This document shows positions 1 to 7,375 of a stretch of DNA of 9,305 nucleotides, piece by piece. Numbering within the stretch: position 1 is the first letter of the stretch; every line of letters starts with the position of its first letter. The position numbers were made by a program, and so were the translations under genes. This stretch comes from Verrucomicrobia bacterium UBA3222 (GTDB lineage Bacteria; Verrucomicrobiota; Verrucomicrobiia; Opitutales; UBA9783). Under the pieces are notes generated by a model. It worked only from the letters and a program-made list of their open reading frames with translations. It did not search any database and had not been told where the DNA came from. The DNA is taken from NCBI GenBank assembly GCA_002363035.1, contig DEWA01000033.1, forward strand, positions 1-9,305, read 5' to 3'.

Positions 1-910
1 AAGCCTTCTGCAACTTGGCAATACGTTTCTCGAAAAATCTTTTGGTTTCCTCAGAAATAAAAAACGGTTCCTTCCCGTCCAATCCCCATTTTTTCTTTGC
101 CTCCGCACCGTCCTTCAACCCCGCCGCACCGTGTGCCTTGGCGGTACCCTCGACGCTCAATCCGTAACCCGCAATGGTCTTTAACAACACGACCTTCGGT
201 TTGCCTTTCAACGTCCGACATTGATCCAATGTTTCCGAAATCGCTTCGATGTTATGCCCGTCCGCCTCAAACACATCCCAACCGAGCGCTTCGAACTTTT
301 GCCGCGTGTTTTCCGCCTGCGACACCGCTATGTCCGCATCAAGGGTAATCGAATTGCAATCGTAGATGAGAATTAAATTATCGAGCTTCCACACGCCCGC
401 CAACGCGATACTTTCCTGCCCAACACCCTCTTGCAAACACCCGTCCCCACACAAACAGACGGTGTAATTATCGATAATCGTGTACTCGGAAGTATTGCAT
501 TCGGACGCCAATTTCTTTTGCGACAACGCCATCCCGACGGCATTGCCGATCCCCTGTCCCAAAGGACCCGTGGTCGTCTCTACCCCCGGCGTTACGCCGA
601 ACTCGGGGTGTCCCGTCGCCTTACTGCCGAACTGCCGCAGTTTTTTTAAATCCTCCAACGTGATATCGTAACCGCTCAGATACAAAAACGCATACAACAG
701 CGGCGCCCCGTGCCCTGCGGATAAGATGAACCGATCGCGATTAATCCAACGCGGATTTTTCGGCAAAAACCTCAAAAACTGCCCGAACAACACCGCCATA
801 CATTCGGCACATCCGAGCGGCATCCCCAAATGCCCGGAATTCGCCTGCGAAACCATGTCGAAACAGAGGACGCGAGCGGTGGAGGGAAGGATTGGAGGGA
901 CGGTTGCCAT
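1..910 (-). CDS. tkt: Transketolase, N-terminal part (runs off left edge)
   Basis: Transketolase transfers two-carbon ketol units between sugar phosphates in the cytosolic pentose phosphate pathway, using thiamine diphosphate (ThDP) and a divalent metal. The window holds 303 residues of the PP (N-terminal) domain; a full-length enzyme is about 660. Visible family signatures are SGHLGMPLG (25-33), RDRFILSAGHG (58-68), TGHPEFG (99-105), GVETTTGPLGQG (109-120), the ThDP/metal motif GDGCLQEG (155-162) with its partner Asn at about 186 (IYDCNS), and AHGAAG (259-264). The text after residue 275 resembles the linker to the second domain in full-length enzymes, so this is probably not a split half-gene. 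An in-frame TAG lies just upstream of the ATG at 910 (bases 916-918), which fixes the start. An oddity is SGHLG where SGHPG is usual, with the His kept. No Shine-Dalgarno is visible. Identity is secure; activity cannot be judged from a partial gene. Confidence 0.95.
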   Translation of the reverse strand, partial: MATVPPILPSTARVLCFDMVSQANSGHLGMPLGCAECMAVLFGQFLRFLPKNPRWINRDRFILSAGHGAPLLYAFLYLSGYDITLEDLKKLRQFGSKATGHPEFGVTPGVETTTGPLGQGIGNAVGMALSQKKLASECNTSEYTIIDNYTVCLCGDGCLQEGVGQESIALAGVWKLDNLILIYDCNSITLDADIAVSQAENTRQKFEALGWDVFEADGHNIEAISETLDQCRTLKGKPKVVLLKTIAGYGLSVEGTAKAHGAAGLKDGAEAKKKWGLDGKEPFFISEETKRFFEKRIAKLQKA

Positions 911-918
911 ATGTGACT

Positions 919-947
919 ATTGAAGGGTAAAAGTGAGGGAGGTGCAA
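919..947 (-). promoter_or_regulatory. Candidate promoter of tkt, close to the ATG
   Basis: On the minus strand TTGCAC (947-942) is followed, after 17 bases, by TTCAAT (924-919), and the transketolase ATG begins 8 bases later. If used, transcription would start at or within a base or two of the ATG. The match is moderate (4 of 6 in each box). A competing extended -10, TGATACAAT (1060-1052), lies farther upstream and would give a leader of about 135 bases. Confidence 0.3.
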
Positions 948-1051
948 GGAATTAGGTGAGAGATGGACTTAAATGGAACCCCATTGATAGGTTTTTGAGA
1001 AAAGACCTTTATGATGTCTCCGTTTTTTATTGTTGAACGTTTTTTAACAGC

Positions 1052-1060
1052 ATTGTATCA
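1052..1060 (-). promoter_or_regulatory. Candidate extended -10 element upstream of tkt
   Basis: TGATACAAT on the minus strand matches the TGnTATAAT extended -10 consensus at all but one informative position. No good -35 lies 16-18 bases upstream, which extended -10 promoters can tolerate. It sits in the 179-base spacer between the acyltransferase stop and the transketolase start and could drive the latter with a long leader. Apart from the two promoter candidates, this spacer shows only A/T runs and no convincing terminator hairpin. Confidence 0.3.
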
Positions 1061-1089
1061 ACACGTAAAAAGTTCTCTCCATAGAAAAT

Positions 1090-1713
1090 TCACATCCCCC
1101 TCCTCACCAACTCCCGCAACCCCCCAAACTCAAAATTCTTCGTATCAAACATCGTAGCGGTTAAATAAACGGTCGAAAAAGGCTTCGGGATACGAAAATT
1201 GTCCCAGGAGTTTAATTTCCATGCGTCGGATATTTCCAAACGCAGGACGATGACGGTAAAATTGCGTTCGCAAGCCCATCGCAACGAACCTTCCTTAATA
1301 ACACAGGGAGGACCTTTCGGACCGTCTGGGGTGATGATAATATCGCAATTTTCATGTACAACCTGCTCCAGTTCCAACAATGCCGTGCGACCGCGTCTGG
1401 AAGAAGAACCGCGAATGCTTTTTACGTCAAACCAATGCACCAGTGCCTCCAGCCATGCTCCGTCTTTACTGGCACTGATGAGACCGTACATCGGGCGGTT
1501 TTTCCTCAGCCGACGCAACATCGGTGCGACAAATAAATTGTGATGCCAAAAGTAAATCACACACGGGTTTTTCGGAAATTCCGACAGAACGGCGCGCGTC
1601 ATCGCATCCATGCGCAAATGCAGCGTGGCGTACCATAACTTCAACAGTCCGTACGGTACAAACGTAAGGCTTTTTTTAAAAAAACCGAGGCGATGGACGA
1701 TTTCTTCAGGCAT
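1090..1713 (-). CDS. DUF374 family lysophospholipid acyltransferase
   Basis: A predicted membrane-associated acyltransferase of the DUF374 branch of the glycerophosphate/lyso-lipid acyltransferase superfamily. The family is thought to acylate lipid A-like or lysophospholipid acceptors at the inner membrane; the exact substrate is unknown. The 207-residue protein has the expected blocks in order: WHHNL (56-60, the catalytic-His region), SASKDG (80-85), RGSSSRRG (101-108), TPDGPKGP (128-135) and WDNFRIPKPFS (170-180). The length is typical. I chose the ATG at 1713 because it gives the compact family length and an ATGCCTGA overlap of 8 bases with the mutS stop, suggesting translational coupling. 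An in-frame ATG at 1761 would add 16 basic, unconserved-looking residues lying inside mutS. There is no separate promoter, so it is probably co-transcribed with mutS. Family assignment is firm; the physiological role is inferred. Confidence 0.88.
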   Translation of the reverse strand: MPEEIVHRLGFFKKSLTFVPYGLLKLWYATLHLRMDAMTRAVLSEFPKNPCVIYFWHHNLFVAPMLRRLRKNRPMYGLISASKDGAWLEALVHWFDVKSIRGSSSRRGRTALLELEQVVHENCDIIITPDGPKGPPCVIKEGSLRWACERNFTVIVLRLEISDAWKLNSWDNFRIPKPFSTVYLTATMFDTKNFEFGGLRELVRRGM

Positions 1714-4210
1714 CTTCAAACAAAACCAACTGCGGCGTTGCATCGGTCGTCGGGTGCTCATTGAGAAGTTTCTGCAACACCCGTCCTTCGCGTTCCAACT
1801 TCTCTAAAACAACCTTCGCGCGTTCAATCACGGCCTCCGGCATTCCCGCCAATTTCGCGACCTGAATGCCGTAGGAACGCCGCGCACTTCCGGGACAAAT
1901 TTGATGCAGAAACAGGATGGAATCGTTCCATTCGCGCACCGACACGTACATATTGAAAATGCGCGGGTACAGTTCCGCCAACTGCGTCAGTTCGTGATAG
2001 TGGGTTGCAAACAGCGTTCGCGGTCCGTGTTCTTCGTCCCGATGCAGGTATTCGACCACCGACCAGGCAATACTCAAACCGTCGTAGGTGCTGGTGCCGC
2101 GACCGATTTCGTCCAGAATAATGAACGTTCGTTCGGTGGCACTGTGTAAAATGTTGGCGGTTTCAAGCATTTCCACCATGAACGTTGACTGTCCGCATGC
2201 CAAATCGTCGCTTGCCCCGACGCGCGAACAAATGCGATCCATCCGACCGATGCGACAGGATGTTGCCGGCACCCAGCAACCCAGGTGTGCCATCAACGCA
2301 ATCAGCGCGTTTTGTCGGATAAACGTACTTTTACCTGCCATGTTCGGTCCGGTTAAGACCATAATCTGCCGCCCGTCCGTCGACAGTTCCAAATCGTTCG
2401 CGACAAAGGGGTTATTGGAAGCATGCTTCTTTTTCAGGGCGTTTTCGACAATCGGATGCCGCCCTCCCTTAATTTCCAAAGCCCCGCTGTCGTCCACAAT
2501 CGGTCGACAGTAATGTTGCTCGTGCGCCAATGTGCTCCACGCCGAAAAGACATCCAATGTTGCCAACGCCGATGCCGTTTTCTGTAAATGTTCCGTTTGT
2601 GCCAGAACCGTTGCAATCAAAGTCGCGAAAATTTCCTTTTCGCGCTCAATCGCCCGATCTTTGGCGTGCAAAATAAAATCTTCCTTTTCCTTCAATTCCG
2701 CCGTGAAGTAACGCTCATAGTGCGTCAGAGTTTGCTTGCGGATGTAATGCATCGGCACGGAATTTACGTTGCCCTTGGAAACTTCGATGAAAAAACCGAC
2801 CGCCGAATTGTACTTCACGCGCAAGTTGCGGATGCCGGTCTCCTTTTGTTCTCGCTCCTCAAACTGTTGCAGCCACACCTGCGAATCCGTTTGCGCCGTC
2901 CGCAAATCATCCAGCGTCGTATCGTAACCGGTGCGAATGTACCCGCCTTCGCTTAAATCGTTCGGCAATTCTTCGTTCAGTGCCGATTTAAGCAAAAACT
3001 TTAAATCCTCAAATAAACAAATATCGTCCGACAACGATCGAATTTCAGGCGTATCCAGCGGCTTCAGAACCGTTTGAACGAGCGGTAATTGCTCTAAGGT
3101 GATTAAAACCGCGCCCAATTCCCGTGGCGACCGCATACGGTTGTGCAGACGCGACAAAATGCGCGATAAATCCCGTGTTTTCGACAAAACATTTTGCAGC
3201 GAACGCGCTGTCGACGGTTCGTCGTAAAACGCCTGAATGCCGTTTTGTCGGTATTTGATTTGTGCCAAATCAACCGGCGGACTGATGAGAAACTGCTGAA
3301 TAAGGCGGCTTCCGGCGGCGGTTGTGGCGACATCCAGAAACGCCCACAGCGATCCTTCCTTCGTTCCGCGCTGCGTTTGAAAAATTTCCAAGTGTTGCAA
3401 CGTCGACGCGTCCATCAACAGACTGCGTTTCAGGTGATGACGGGAAATTTTCTTTAAATTCTTCGGCGAATGACGCAGATTTTCGGTTACGTAAAACACC
3501 AGCGCATCGGCACACCCCAACGCCGGCTCGTCATTTGTAATGCCGAAGCCGTCCAAATGTTGCACGCCGAACAGCTGTTCCAGATGGGTGCGTGCCCGTG
3601 CGTTATCGAACAAAAAAGACGGCACTTCCGAAACCGCGCGGTTTTGCAACAGTCGCAACAGCGACGTGCGTTGTTCTGTCGGAAAATCCTCCGAAAGCAC
3701 GATTTCCTTCGGATCGAGCGCGATGAGAAACGACAGCAGACTTTCGGCATCGCTCTCGGACGCAATTTTAAACTCCCCAGTCGATACATCGATCCACGCC
3801 GCGCACAACATACCGCCTTGGAACGAAACACACGCCAGGCAATGGTTGGATTTCGGCTCGACCTGCGCCTCCTCCAACACCGTTCCCGGCGTCAAAATGC
3901 GCGTCAACGCCCGCTCAACCAATTTCCCGGGTCGCGGTTCTTCCATCTGGTCGCAAACCGCAACCTTTTTCCCCACCTGCAACAATTTTCCGATGTATGT
4001 TTCCGATGCATGATACGGGATGCCCGCCATCGGAAACCCGTTGCGTTGTGTTAACGTCAACCCGAGGATGCGCGAACAGTTTTCCGCATCCTCGAAAAAC
4101 ATTTCGTAAAAGTCTCCCAAACGGAAAAACAAAACCGTATCTTTCGGCAATTTTTCATGCACCGATCGGTACTGTTGCATCAGCGGCGTCAGCGGCTTCG
4201 CTTCGGACAT
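1706..4210 (-). CDS. mutS: DNA mismatch repair protein MutS
   Basis: MutS binds base mismatches and small loops in newly replicated DNA and, as an ATP-driven sliding clamp, recruits MutL. The 834-residue protein is normal in length and complete. The N-terminal mismatch-binding domain (about 7-120) carries the Phe-X-Glu wedge as F34-Y35-E36 in GDFYEMF. A connector domain and the long lever/clamp core follow (about 125-570). The ABC-type ATPase has Walker A GPNMAGKST (621-629), the MutS signature and Walker B in ILDEIGRGTSTYDG (698-711), and the ATHYHEL switch (735-741). The C-terminal end carries QLVLF (827-831), which resembles a beta-clamp binding peptide. The start at 4210 gives the usual short lead before the TPLMQQY motif. 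It has no clear ribosome binding site. It is the first gene of a probable two-gene unit with the DUF374 acyltransferase. All catalytic residues looked for are present. Confidence 0.98.
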   Translation of the reverse strand: MSEAKPLTPLMQQYRSVHEKLPKDTVLFFRLGDFYEMFFEDAENCSRILGLTLTQRNGFPMAGIPYHASETYIGKLLQVGKKVAVCDQMEEPRPGKLVERALTRILTPGTVLEEAQVEPKSNHCLACVSFQGGMLCAAWIDVSTGEFKIASESDAESLLSFLIALDPKEIVLSEDFPTEQRTSLLRLLQNRAVSEVPSFLFDNARARTHLEQLFGVQHLDGFGITNDEPALGCADALVFYVTENLRHSPKNLKKISRHHLKRSLLMDASTLQHLEIFQTQRGTKEGSLWAFLDVATTAAGSRLIQQFLISPPVDLAQIKYRQNGIQAFYDEPSTARSLQNVLSKTRDLSRILSRLHNRMRSPRELGAVLITLEQLPLVQTVLKPLDTPEIRSLSDDICLFEDLKFLLKSALNEELPNDLSEGGYIRTGYDTTLDDLRTAQTDSQVWLQQFEEREQKETGIRNLRVKYNSAVGFFIEVSKGNVNSVPMHYIRKQTLTHYERYFTAELKEKEDFILHAKDRAIEREKEIFATLIATVLAQTEHLQKTASALATLDVFSAWSTLAHEQHYCRPIVDDSGALEIKGGRHPIVENALKKKHASNNPFVANDLELSTDGRQIMVLTGPNMAGKSTFIRQNALIALMAHLGCWVPATSCRIGRMDRICSRVGASDDLACGQSTFMVEMLETANILHSATERTFIILDEIGRGTSTYDGLSIAWSVVEYLHRDEEHGPRTLFATHYHELTQLAELYPRIFNMYVSVREWNDSILFLHQICPGSARRSYGIQVAKLAGMPEAVIERAKVVLEKLEREGRVLQKLLNEHPTTDATPQLVLFEDA

Positions 4211-4218
4211 ACACCGCT

Positions 4219-4247
4219 ATGGAAGGCGTTTTTTCGTTGTTTCTCAA
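4219..4247 (-). promoter_or_regulatory. Weak candidate promoter of mutS
   Basis: On the minus strand TTGAGA (4247-4242), a 17-base spacer, TTCCAT (4224-4219) and then 8 bases to the mutS ATG. The -35 is good (5 of 6) but the -10 is poor, lacking the important A at its second position. It is listed because spacing and distance to the ATG exactly match the tkt candidate. Confidence 0.2.
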
Positions 4248-4412
4248 TGTTAATTTGGGGGCAGGAAGGGTGTTAGAAGGATGGAAATGACAAGGTTTCC
4301 CAGGATTTATTGCCGTACCCTGAAGAGCGCTCCCTTCGGAACACAAGTAGAAACATGTGTGAAGTTATGCTCATACAACCAATAAACGTACATGCAATCT
4401 CAATTTTCCCCG

Positions 4413-4440
4413 TCGACACCATCCCTCAAACGGATACAAT
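4413..4440 (+). promoter_or_regulatory. Promoter of the HIT-pgpH-DAC cluster
   Basis: TCGACA (4413-4418) and TACAAT (4435-4440) each match the sigma-70-type consensus in 5 of 6 positions and are separated by 16 bases. The -10 box abuts the first ATG (4441), so transcription should begin near 4446-4448, at the second in-frame ATG (4447). That would make the message leaderless. The remainder of the 230-base divergent region (4211-4412) holds no ORF I would trust. It does hold an 8-base palindrome GAGCGCTC (4325-4332) within an imperfect inverted repeat. Confidence 0.5.
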
Positions 4441-4920
4441 ATGAGTATGCAACGCTTATGTGCCTATTGGCGGTACGAATATATCGAGGCGCCGAAAAAG
4501 AATAACGATACGCTTTTCGAAGACTTACCGAAGGGTAATGACGAGGAGAATTACATTCTGCATCGCACGAAATTTTGCTATTTGGTGCTTAATTCTTTTC
4601 CTTACAATGCCGGGCATTTATTGGCGGTTCCATATCGCGCGGTTCGTCGTTTGAACGAACTGACGGATGAAGAGCGCGCAGATCTTTTCAATTTAACGGC
4701 GTTTGCGGAGGATTTATTAACGAAGGCACTTAATCCCGAAGGTTTCAATATCGGTATGAATTTAGGGTCGATTGCCGGTGCGGGCATTCCGAATCACCTG
4801 CATGTTCACATTGTGCCGCGCTGGGGCGGGGATACTAATTTCATGCCGGTGATCGGCGAAACGTGCGTGTTGCCGTCGGCGTTAAAAGAGATGTGGAAGC
4901 GTCTGCGGCAGTTCATTTAG
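4441..4920 (+). CDS. HIT family protein, Ap4A phosphorylase-like
   Basis: A histidine-triad nucleotide-binding protein, predicted to cleave a dinucleoside polyphosphate or nucleotide conjugate through a nucleotidyl-His intermediate in the cytosol. The HIT motif NHLHVHIVPRW (118-128) has His119, His121 (expected nucleophile) and His123. Other marks are PYNAGHLLAVPYR (54-66) and GFNIGMNLG (101-109). The N-terminal LCAYWRYEYI (6-15) and the RWGGDTNFMPVIG block (127-139) are characteristic of the subfamily that includes mycobacterial Ap4A phosphorylase. Aligned by eye, the usual zinc-binding CxFC near the N terminus is replaced by TLFE (24-27), so that metal site appears lost. At 159 residues the length is normal. 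The start may be 4441 or the in-frame ATG at 4447; the promoter position favours 4447. It is the first gene of the plus-strand cluster, 9 bases ahead of pgpH. The substrate is not determined by sequence. Confidence 0.92.
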   Translation: MSMQRLCAYWRYEYIEAPKKNNDTLFEDLPKGNDEENYILHRTKFCYLVLNSFPYNAGHLLAVPYRAVRRLNELTDEERADLFNLTAFAEDLLTKALNPEGFNIGMNLGSIAGAGIPNHLHVHIVPRWGGDTNFMPVIGETCVLPSALKEMWKRLRQFI

Positions 4921-4929
4921 CCAACATTG

Positions 4930-7230
4930 ATGGGTCTATTCGGACATAAAAAGGAACAGAAAGTCGTTCCCGCCGAAACGCAACCGACGGTTGCGCATCA
5001 ACGTCGGATGCCGTTTTTTTGCAAAACGCTCGTGTATGTTGCGTTTTTTATCGCGCTTTTTTTCGCATCCTTTTGGGAAAACAATACCCTTGAAGTGCCG
5101 TTGTATTTCAACCGACCTTCCGGAACACGCATTGCGGCGTCAATCGACTTCGAATATATCAGCGACCTTAAAACCAAAGAACGCAAGGAACAACAGCGGC
5201 GGCGGGTTGTTCCGGTGTACAAAATCGATTTGTCGAATTTTCGAAATTTTTCGCAAAAAATCGAACAACTGAAGAACGCACTCGCCGAATGCGATCAGGC
5301 GGCGGGTACGCAAAGGAATGAAAAAATAACAGCCTTGATCGAAGCGTTCGACGCTCTCGGATTAAAGCTCGAACGCAACGACGTTGAACGATTATTGCGC
5401 TTCAAAAATCTGCAACGCAATCGTCTTTTGGACGAAAGTCTGTTCATCCTTCAGGAAATGCTCCAAAAAGGCGTTTGGGATGATGATCCGCTCTACGGAA
5501 CGCTTTACTTCCAAACGTTCGATCCGATATCGGATCCGCAGCAGCAGCGATTAACCGTCGGTAACGCGCTTCGGTTGTTGCGAACCCGCATTTTTGCAAC
5601 CGTTTCGCAGTATGACGTCGCCAACGCGCTTATTCATATCATGCGGTATGGATTGAAGCCGAATTTCGTCTGCGACCAGGAACGAACGCAGGAAAAAATT
5701 CGGCAAGTCGTCGAACAAACTCCGAATGTTACCGTTCAAATTGCCGCGGGGGATGTGGTCGTCGAATTCGGGCAAATCGTAACGGCGGAAGTTCTCGAAC
5801 GTTGGCAGGCGTACAAAAATGCCGTTGCGCACCAAACCGATTACAAAACGGCGCAAATGCATGCTTTGTTGAAGGGCGGCTCTGTTTTTATGCTTCTTTT
5901 GGCACTCGCAATGCTGCTGTTGTTTCTTTCGCCAACCCGTCTGTGTTCGTCGGTACGCCTTCAATCAACAACCGCCGGTTTGATATTTCTTCAAGTCTTG
6001 TTCATCCGAACCGTTGCGTGGTTTTGCAACGTCTCCGCCGTCGGTTCGCCGTTCGGCTTATCCGCGTTTGTCCCGTTTTTGGTGCCGACGTTTTTATGCC
6101 CCGTTCTCATCACGACATTGGTCGACGCCTTTGCGGGAACCATCATTACACTGCTGACGGTTGGTCTTAAAATGCTTCTTTTGCGCAGTTCGTTCGAATT
6201 GTTTTTGTGCGATTTAACGGTCGGGTGGTCTTTGATCATCCTATGTCGACGCATCCAATTTAAAAAGGATGTTTTCAAGGCGATTGCGTGCGGATTTTTG
6301 CTCTACGCGGTACTCATTGCTCTGCACGGTTGTTTGTATCAACCGATCGATTTCGCAACGGGGTTGCAACGTACGGCGGCGATTGCGGTTAACGGTTTAT
6401 TTACGTTTCTTTTTGTTTTCCTCTTTACGCCACTGTTGGAAAAACTGTTTCACCACAGCACCAATATGACCTTCCTGCGCCTGACCGATTTCAATCATCC
6501 GCTGTTGCGAAAATTGCAGGAGGTTGCTCCCGGAACATACCATCACAGTCTGATGGTGGCGGCATTGGCGGAAAAGGCGGCTTCCGAAATCGGCGCAAAC
6601 GCACTTCTTTGCCGTTGTTGCGCGCTGTATCACGACGTCGGGAAAATGAAGAATCCGAATTATTTTACCGAAAATCAACAGGGCGACAATCCGCACCGCG
6701 ATCAGCCGCCTTCCGTAAGCGTAATGATTTTAAAAAGTCACATCTCGGAAGGGCTGCTTTTGGCGAAACGCTATCATTTGCCGCGCGTTATACGGGACAT
6801 GATGCGCCAACACCACGGAACATTTCTCATGCAGTATTTTTATAAAAAAGCCCTCCTGTTGAAGACCGAAAACGAAACCGTCGATGAAGCGGCTTTTCGC
6901 TACGACGGTCCAAAACCGCAAACCAAAGAATCCGCGGTTCTTTTTCTGTCCGACGCCGTCGAAGCAAGCAGTCGCAGTTTGGAAAATCCGACCGAAACCT
7001 CGATTGAGGCACTGGTAAAATCGATTGTGAAAGATCGTGAAGAGGACGGTCAACTTAACGACAGTGCTTTGACGCTCAAGGATCTCGAACAGATCCGAAC
7101 GTCCTTTCGAGATTCGTTGGTCACTATGATGCACCGACGTATCAGCTACAACAAAATCGACGTCGGCAATGCATCCGCTTCGACGCAAACGGTAACGCTT
7201 CCGAAAGAAAGTTTTATCAAAAGGACATAA
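4930..7230 (+). CDS. pgpH: PgpH-type 7TM-HD cyclic di-AMP phosphodiesterase
   Basis: A membrane HD-domain hydrolase of the PgpH/YqfF family, which cleaves c-di-AMP to pApA. The 766-residue protein shows the full architecture. There is a first membrane helix (about 31-48), then an extracytoplasmic 7TMR-HDED region (about 50-310) and a cluster of membrane helices (about 314-507, several strongly hydrophobic runs). A cytoplasmic HD domain (about 530-740) follows. The HD metal ligands all appear present: His539 in APGTYHHS, His568-Asp569 in YHDVGK, His603 in KSH, His628/His629 in QHHGT and Asp675 in LSDAVEA. Family blocks YDGPKPQTKESA (658-669) and KDREEDGQL (701-709) confirm the subfamily. ATG 4930 is preferred over an adjacent TTG at 4927; neither has a ribosome binding site. 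In many bacteria the neighbour is ybeY; here it is a diadenylate cyclase, 145 bases downstream. Family assignment is very firm. The c-di-AMP substrate follows from the family and the neighbour. Confidence 0.95.
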   Translation: MGLFGHKKEQKVVPAETQPTVAHQRRMPFFCKTLVYVAFFIALFFASFWENNTLEVPLYFNRPSGTRIAASIDFEYISDLKTKERKEQQRRRVVPVYKIDLSNFRNFSQKIEQLKNALAECDQAAGTQRNEKITALIEAFDALGLKLERNDVERLLRFKNLQRNRLLDESLFILQEMLQKGVWDDDPLYGTLYFQTFDPISDPQQQRLTVGNALRLLRTRIFATVSQYDVANALIHIMRYGLKPNFVCDQERTQEKIRQVVEQTPNVTVQIAAGDVVVEFGQIVTAEVLERWQAYKNAVAHQTDYKTAQMHALLKGGSVFMLLLALAMLLLFLSPTRLCSSVRLQSTTAGLIFLQVLFIRTVAWFCNVSAVGSPFGLSAFVPFLVPTFLCPVLITTLVDAFAGTIITLLTVGLKMLLLRSSFELFLCDLTVGWSLIILCRRIQFKKDVFKAIACGFLLYAVLIALHGCLYQPIDFATGLQRTAAIAVNGLFTFLFVFLFTPLLEKLFHHSTNMTFLRLTDFNHPLLRKLQEVAPGTYHHSLMVAALAEKAASEIGANALLCRCCALYHDVGKMKNPNYFTENQQGDNPHRDQPPSVSVMILKSHISEGLLLAKRYHLPRVIRDMMRQHHGTFLMQYFYKKALLLKTENETVDEAAFRYDGPKPQTKESAVLFLSDAVEASSRSLENPTETSIEALVKSIVKDREEDGQLNDSALTLKDLEQIRTSFRDSLVTMMHRRISYNKIDVGNASASTQTVTLPKESFIKRT
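5521..5536. repeat. 16-base perfect palindrome inside pgpH
   Basis: GATCCGATATCGGATC reads identically on both strands. It lies in the part of pgpH encoding the extracytoplasmic domain (FDPISDP). A single perfect 16-mer palindrome in 9.3 kb is somewhat unexpected but not extreme. It may be chance or codon preference, or a protein-binding or modification site. Confidence 0.6.
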
Positions 7231-7240
7231 AATGCCGTAA

Positions 7241-7363
7241 ATGTCCGTTATTTGTAACGTAAACGGTCTTTCGATGTCGCCGAACAAAACACACGGAGTA
7301 CCATGGATTAAAGCGATTGCCAAACCAGATGGAAAAGATAAGGTTGCGAAGGGTATCTGTTGA
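7241..7363 (+). CDS. Possible small ORF, 40 residues, unknown
   Basis: An ATG-to-TGA ORF fills the gap between pgpH and the diadenylate cyclase, beginning 10 bases after the pgpH stop and ending 12 bases before the cyclase ATG. The peptide begins MSVICNVNGL and ends DGKDKVAKGIC. It is basic near the end, has two Cys, no membrane segment and no motif I recognise. It has no ribosome binding site, but neither do its neighbours. An uninterrupted frame of this length could arise by chance in 145 bases, so the support is its tight fit and orientation. It could equally be untranslated spacer or the remnant of an older gene. Confidence 0.3.
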   Translation: MSVICNVNGLSMSPNKTHGVPWIKAIAKPDGKDKVAKGIC

Positions 7364-7375
7364 AGACATTTGAAT

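Noticed and set aside
97..923. Several plus-strand open frames at the left edge
   Set aside because: All are antisense shadows of the transketolase reading frame, which is open across 303 codons with clear family motifs.
1021..1060. Terminator after the acyltransferase
   Set aside because: GTTGA and TCAAC can pair near A/T runs, but the stem is 5 pairs with a loop of about 20 bases, too weak to call.
1714..1761. Longer start for the DUF374 acyltransferase
   Set aside because: The extra 16 residues overlap mutS coding sequence and look unrelated to the family. The ATG at 1713 gives the usual size and a tight stop-start overlap.
3470..4054. 194-codon open frame antisense to the mutS N-terminal region
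   Set aside because: It lies entirely opposite conserved mutS domains and the product is rich in Arg, His and Gln with no recognisable domain.
4317..4339. Inverted repeat around GAGCGCTC as an operator or terminator
   Set aside because: Only the central 8 bases pair perfectly; the outer arms need a two-base bulge. There is no T-tract, and it lies about 75 bases upstream of the promoter -35.
6730..7323. 197-codon open frame antisense to the end of pgpH
   Set aside because: It is the complement of the strongly supported HD domain, shows no family motif, and its low-complexity basic/aromatic make-up is typical of a shadow frame.
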